This document shows, in pieces, positions 60,638 to 64,000 of a stretch of 64,000 nt of DNA. The notes beneath the pieces are model-generated. The model had not been told where the DNA came from, made no database searches, and worked only from the letters and a program-made list of their open reading frames with translations. The first letter of the stretch is position 1. Each line of letters begins with the position of its first letter. Source of the stretch: Micrococcus porci. Lineage in GTDB: Bacteria > Actinomycetota > Actinomycetes > Actinomycetales > Micrococcaceae. The position numbers and the translations under genes are program-made. The stretch is taken from the NCBI RefSeq assembly GCF_020097155.1, contig NZ_CP083691.1, positions 744,001 to 808,000 of the forward strand. Reading direction: 5' to 3'.

Positions 60638-61072
60638 ATGCTCCTCCCACCGACCGCACAGGCCCTCCTCCGCACGCTCGTGGCCGCCGGTCTCGACGAC
60701 GACGCCGCGCGCCTCGCCGTCGGGCTCACCGACGCCCACGCCGACCTCCAGGCCGCCCGCGCCGCGCAGGACGCCCTCGCCGACGCGGCGGAGGACCTGC
60801 GGGACCTGCTGGCCCTGCTGGAGGAGCTGACCCGGGGCGTCGCCGCCGCCCTGGACGTGGACTGGAGGTCGGAGGCCGGGGCCGAGTACGGCGAGCGCAC
60901 CGATGGCCTGCACCGGACCGCCACGGACCGCCAGGACGAGGCCCGTGAGTGGGCCGGGCTGCTGGGCCGGGCCCGGAGCGAGGCCGAGCAGGCGGAGCGG
61001 GACGCGGAGCTGCGGGTCCGGCGGGCCGAGGAGGGCGCCTCGGCCCTGCTCCGCGCGATGGCGGCGGCATGA
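60638..61072 (+). CDS. WXG100-like helical protein
   Basis: A 144-residue all-helical protein, rich in Ala/Arg/Glu heptads. In the middle, LTRGVAAALDVDWRSEAGAEYGERTDGLHRTATD has the W-x-S turn followed by AG..Y, as in WXG100/ESX-type proteins. TAGCGT lies 7 nt before the ATG (leaderless type). Its end overlaps the alpha/beta hydrolase start (ATGA). It could be a chaperone or partner for that protein; no ESX secretion gene is in the window. Confidence 0.6.
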   Translation: MLLPPTAQALLRTLVAAGLDDDAARLAVGLTDAHADLQAARAAQDALADAAEDLRDLLALLEELTRGVAAALDVDWRSEAGAEYGERTDGLHRTATDRQDEAREWAGLLGRARSEAEQAERDAELRVRRAEEGASALLRAMAAA

Positions 61073-62706
61073 GCGCGCCGGCATTCCGCGTCACCGGCGG
61101 CCCCGGCTCCGTCTATGCCGACCTCGGCTCCCTGGAGGCCGTCGCCCAGCGCCAGCGCGACAACGGCGACCTGGCCCGCCGGGCGGGCCAGTGGTGCACC
61201 GTCCTCGGCCTCGACCTCGTCTCCCCGGCGCGCACCGCCCCCAGCGCCGAGGTCCTCCGGGCCCGGCTGGAGGACGGGCGGGCGGGCCTGGAGCGGCTGG
61301 CCGAGCGGCTCGAGGACATGCGGCGCAGCCTGGAGCACACCGCGCAGGCGTACCGGCAGGTGGAGTCCGGCAACGCGGCGATGATCGGCCTGATCGACCC
61401 CGCCCTGGCGGGGGTGCCGGAGGTGACGCCGGAGTCCCTGCGGGACGGCGCCACGGCCTCGGAGACGGCCGGGGTGATCTCCGAAGAGCTGCGCGCCGCG
61501 CAGGAGAAGGCCTACGTCGACGCCGCCCAGCGGCTGCTCCTGGCCCTCGTGGGAGGCGTCCCCGGCATCCCGGAGTCGTTGGCGGCCCTGGACTTCCAGG
61601 CGAAGCAGCTGCCCTGGTGGCACCCCGCCAAGCACGCCTGGAACAAGGGCAAGGGCGAGGCCGTGGATCGCGTGACGGGAGCCCTGCCGGCCATCGTGGA
61701 GGAGGGCGTGGACTCCGGGGTGCTCCCCACCGCGACCGCCCAGGACGCCAGCCGGGAGCTCGCCCGGGCGCTCGTCTCCGCGGGGGCGCTGCCCCGGGGT
61801 GAGGGCGAGGTGCGGGTGGAGCCGGGCGCCCGCGACCGGCCGGCGCCGCCGCTGTTGGACGGACGGGCGAGCACCCTGCTCTCCCTGGTCCCGGAGCAGG
61901 ACGGCGCCGACGGGGCCGGAGCCGTCACCGTGACGCGGGTGGACCGCCCGGACGGCCCGGGTGGCACGGCGTCGACCTGGATCGTCGGCCTGCCGGGGAC
62001 CACCACGCGCGGGGGCGCCGGCGACAATCCGTTCGACACCCTGGGGATCGTCGAGTCTCTCGCGGACGAGCCGGGCGTGACCCGGGCCGTGCAGGAGGCC
62101 CTCGAGCGCGAGGGCGTCCCCCACGGGTCGACCGTGGTCCTCGCCGGCTACTCCCAGGGCGGCATGCGGGCCCTGGACCTCGCGGCGGACGAGCAGTTCG
62201 CCTCCGCCTACCGGGTGGAGGGCGTGCTCACCGCGGGAGCCCCCGCCAACGACGCCGCGGCGCCCGCCGAGGCCGCGGTCCTGCAGTTCGCCTCCGAGGC
62301 GGACCTGATCTGGGGCCTCGGAGGCGGCCACGACCGGCCCGCCGCCTCCCGGGCGACGGTCATGTTCGACGCCCCCGCCCAGGTCCCGCTGCCGCAGCCA
62401 GGGGAGGTCCGCCCCTTCGACGGCCTCGACGAGTTCGACGGGGCGCTCGCGGGCCACGCCCGCTCCGAGTACGCCCGCCTTATCGAGGGGTTCGAGCGGG
62501 CCCCGGCGCAGGACCGTGCGGAGGTGGCGGACCTGCAGGCCCGGCTGGCGCTGCTCACGGGCGGGGCCGTGGTCTCCAGCCGCGTGCTCACCCTGCGCCG
62601 CACCAGCACGGAGCCGGCCGTGGACCAGCGGGCCCGGGAGGTCCGGGAGGCCGCCGAGGCGGCCGGTCAGCGCCCCGGCCCCCGCTTCGGGCCGCGCCTG
62701 CCGTGA
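61069..62706 (+). CDS. Alpha/beta-hydrolase with N-terminal WXG-like helical region
   Basis: A 545-residue protein. The first 170 residues are helical (SLEAVAQRQRDNGDLARRAGQW..., then AEVLRARLEDGRAGLERLAERLEDMRRSLEHTAQAYRQVE), like LXG/WXG effector N-termini. The middle is PWWHPAKHAWNKGKGEAVDRV. From about 290 comes an alpha/beta-hydrolase core: TWIVGLPGTTTRGG, VVLAGYSQGGMRALDLA with nucleophile Ser362, and GVLTAGAPAND. It has no signal peptide, so export would need a type VII route, or it acts in the cell. Probably a lipase/esterase; target unknown. Confidence 0.7.
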   Translation: MSAPAFRVTGGPGSVYADLGSLEAVAQRQRDNGDLARRAGQWCTVLGLDLVSPARTAPSAEVLRARLEDGRAGLERLAERLEDMRRSLEHTAQAYRQVESGNAAMIGLIDPALAGVPEVTPESLRDGATASETAGVISEELRAAQEKAYVDAAQRLLLALVGGVPGIPESLAALDFQAKQLPWWHPAKHAWNKGKGEAVDRVTGALPAIVEEGVDSGVLPTATAQDASRELARALVSAGALPRGEGEVRVEPGARDRPAPPLLDGRASTLLSLVPEQDGADGAGAVTVTRVDRPDGPGGTASTWIVGLPGTTTRGGAGDNPFDTLGIVESLADEPGVTRAVQEALEREGVPHGSTVVLAGYSQGGMRALDLAADEQFASAYRVEGVLTAGAPANDAAAPAEAAVLQFASEADLIWGLGGGHDRPAASRATVMFDAPAQVPLPQPGEVRPFDGLDEFDGALAGHARSEYARLIEGFERAPAQDRAEVADLQARLALLTGGAVVSSRVLTLRRTSTEPAVDQRAREVREAAEAAGQRPGPRFGPRLP

Positions 62707-62719
62707 CCCCGCCCACGAC

Positions 62720-62760
62720 GACGGCGCCGTACCCCTCACGCTGAGGGGTGCGGCGCCGTC
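62720..62760. terminator. Bidirectional terminator between convergent genes
   Basis: GACGGCGCCGTACCCCTCA (62720-62738) pairs with 62742-62760 (one G-T) around a 3-nt loop. It separates the hydrolase gene from the flavin monooxygenase gene, which meet here. Confidence 0.85.
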
Positions 62761-62784
62761 GGGACGCCGGGGGTGCCGGGTCGG

Positions 62785-64000
62785 TCAGTTCGCGTCGAGC
62801 AGGACGCCCGCGAAGAACGCGTTCAGGCGGTCGACCTCGTCGAGGCCGAACACGCCGGAGACGTACTGGTCCGGGCGGACCACCACGACGGCGCCGTCGC
62901 GGCTGACGCCGCGCAGCTCGAAGATGTCCTCGGCGTGCTCCGGGCGGCACACGGCGAAGATGTTGTTCAGGTCGTGCAGGCCCAGCGGGCCGGTGGTCGG
63001 GCGGAACACCGCGGGCACGTCCGGGAAGGCGAACTCGGTCTGCTTCTGCTGGTAGACCACCTTGAGGTCGAAGCGCTCGTCCTGCGGGGCGCCGGCGGGG
63101 GTGTGGCGGTTGCGGAAGGACTGCGGGTCCTCCTCCACGGCCTCGGCCCAGGCGGCGACCTTCGAGTCGGCGTCGTGAGGGGCGGCGGCGTCGGCGAAGA
63201 CGTACACGCGCCAGCGGCCGTCCGCGGTGTGCAGGTGGCCCAGGTGCTTCACGTTGGTGTCGCAGGAGCGCTCCACCTTCGCGGACTTGAAGCGCTTGCC
63301 GATCGGGAAGCCGGTGGCCAGCTCCTGGCCCGCGGCGTCCGTGGTCAGCATGGAGGGGCGGTACTCCGTCATGAAGCCGGCCGGGAACTCGGCGGTCTTC
63401 GTGTAGAATTCCGCCACCTCGTTCGGGTCGCCCAGCTCGGAGGTGGGCTTCGCCATGAGCGTCGACCACTCCTTGTCGAAGTCGATCAGGTTCTTGGCGA
63501 TCTCCTTGCGCTCCTCCGAGTAGGTGGGCACCAGCTCGGCGGGGGCGATCCCGGAGAGGACCTGGCCGAGCTTCCAGGCGAGGTTCCAGCCGTCCTGCAT
63601 GGAGACGTTCATGCCCTGGCCGGCCTTGGCGGAGTGCGTGTGGCAGGCGTCGCCGAGGAGGAACACGTTCGGGTGGGTGCAGCGCTCGCGGTTGTCGAAG
63701 CCGGAGGTCAGGCGGTGGCCGACCTCGTACACGGAGCTCCAGGCCACGTCCTTCACGTCGAGCGTGTAGGGGCGGATGATCTGCTGGGCGCGGCGGATGA
63801 CCTCCTCGATCGGGGTCTGCCGCACCTTGTGGTTGTCGTCCGCGGGGACCTCGCCGAGGTCCACGTACATGCGGAACAGGTGGCCGCCCTCGCGGGGGAT
63901 GTGGAGGATCGAGCCGGAGGAGGAGTGGATGGCGCACTTGGTGCGGATGTCCGGGAAGTTCGAGTCGGCCAGCACGTCCATGACGCCCCAGGCGTGGTTG
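62785..64000 (-). CDS. Phenol/3-hydroxybenzoate-type flavin monooxygenase, partial (5' end off window)
   Basis: The C-terminal 404 residues are visible. NHAWGVMDVLADSNFPDIRTKCAIHSSSGSILHIPREGGHLFRMYVDLGE is the substrate domain of phenol 2-monooxygenase/3-hydroxybenzoate 4-monooxygenase. VFLLGDACHTHSAKAGQGMNVSMQDGWNLAWKL is the second FAD motif, and a thioredoxin-like C-terminal domain ends NAFFAGVLLDAN. It adds an ortho or para hydroxyl to a phenolic ring using NADPH and O2. The N-terminal FAD GxGxxG lies outside, and the internal ATG at 63981 is not the real start. It suggests a further aromatic cluster to the right. Confidence 0.88.
   Translation of the reverse strand, partial: NHAWGVMDVLADSNFPDIRTKCAIHSSSGSILHIPREGGHLFRMYVDLGEVPADDNHKVRQTPIEEVIRRAQQIIRPYTLDVKDVAWSSVYEVGHRLTSGFDNRERCTHPNVFLLGDACHTHSAKAGQGMNVSMQDGWNLAWKLGQVLSGIAPAELVPTYSEERKEIAKNLIDFDKEWSTLMAKPTSELGDPNEVAEFYTKTAEFPAGFMTEYRPSMLTTDAAGQELATGFPIGKRFKSAKVERSCDTNVKHLGHLHTADGRWRVYVFADAAAPHDADSKVAAWAEAVEEDPQSFRNRHTPAGAPQDERFDLKVVYQQKQTEFAFPDVPAVFRPTTGPLGLHDLNNIFAVCRPEHAEDIFELRGVSRDGAVVVVRPDQYVSGVFGLDEVDRLNAFFAGVLLDAN

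Overview
The window comes from a very GC-rich actinobacterium. Gene content (dispersed paa genes, an actinobacterial CsoR copper operon, BioYMN, IS481, leaderless starts with TANNNT boxes) and codon use fit the Micrococcaceae, most likely Micrococcus. That placement is inference, because no rRNA gene is present.

Layout. 1-4.0 kb: a minus-strand copper operon (copZ, secreted HHxH-rich protein, copA, YHS protein, csoR cut by the edge) behind a clear CsoR-type palindrome. 4.0-5.7 kb: a gene-poor stretch with a possible small Cys-rich ORF, a hypothetical protein and a SUMF1-fold protein without the FGE cysteines; this end looks less GC-rich and may be an acquired island. 5.9-11 kb: biotin module, bioY-yhfT-yhfS-like genes behind a BioQ-type palindrome, then a thioesterase and the ECF ATPase/permease pair bioM-bioN. 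11-20.7 kb: TetR regulator divergent from a fatty-acid degradation operon (ligase, thiolase, FadB, CoA-transferase, acyl-CoA dehydrogenase, second ligase). 20.8-27 kb: paralogous small membrane proteins around an HTH gene and a VapBC remnant, PAP2 phosphatase, DinB/DUF664 protein, third ligase, lone HNH nuclease. 27.1-28.3 kb: decay zone with broken CoA-transferase and alcohol dehydrogenase genes, then an intact aldehyde dehydrogenase. 30-41 kb: DUF559 protein, UPF0371 protein, two TRIC channels, purB, a large RecB-like nuclease/helicase and a complete IS481 element.

41.2-60.4 kb holds a full phenylacetate pathway (paaI, paaK, paaR, paaZ, paaH, paaF, paaJ, an MHS transporter, paaG, paaEDCBA), interleaved with two lipoproteins, a second DUF559 gene, panD, an SRPBCC protein and a MmcQ protein. 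PaaK makes phenylacetyl-CoA, PaaABCE(D) epoxidises it, PaaG isomerises, PaaZ opens the ring and oxidises the aldehyde, PaaJ/F/H finish beta-oxidation, and PaaI rescues CoA. At least five dispersed units share a TetR/PaaR-type palindrome, and several also carry CRP/GlxR-like half-site pairs. The window ends with a WXG-like/alpha-beta hydrolase pair and a flavin monooxygenase of the phenol/3-hydroxybenzoate hydroxylase type cut by the right edge.

The most unusual signal is a family of 55-60 bp intergenic palindromes. Both DUF559 genes are bracketed on both sides by palindromes that match each other within a locus but differ between loci, which suggests a REP/RAYT-like nuclease-palindrome element.
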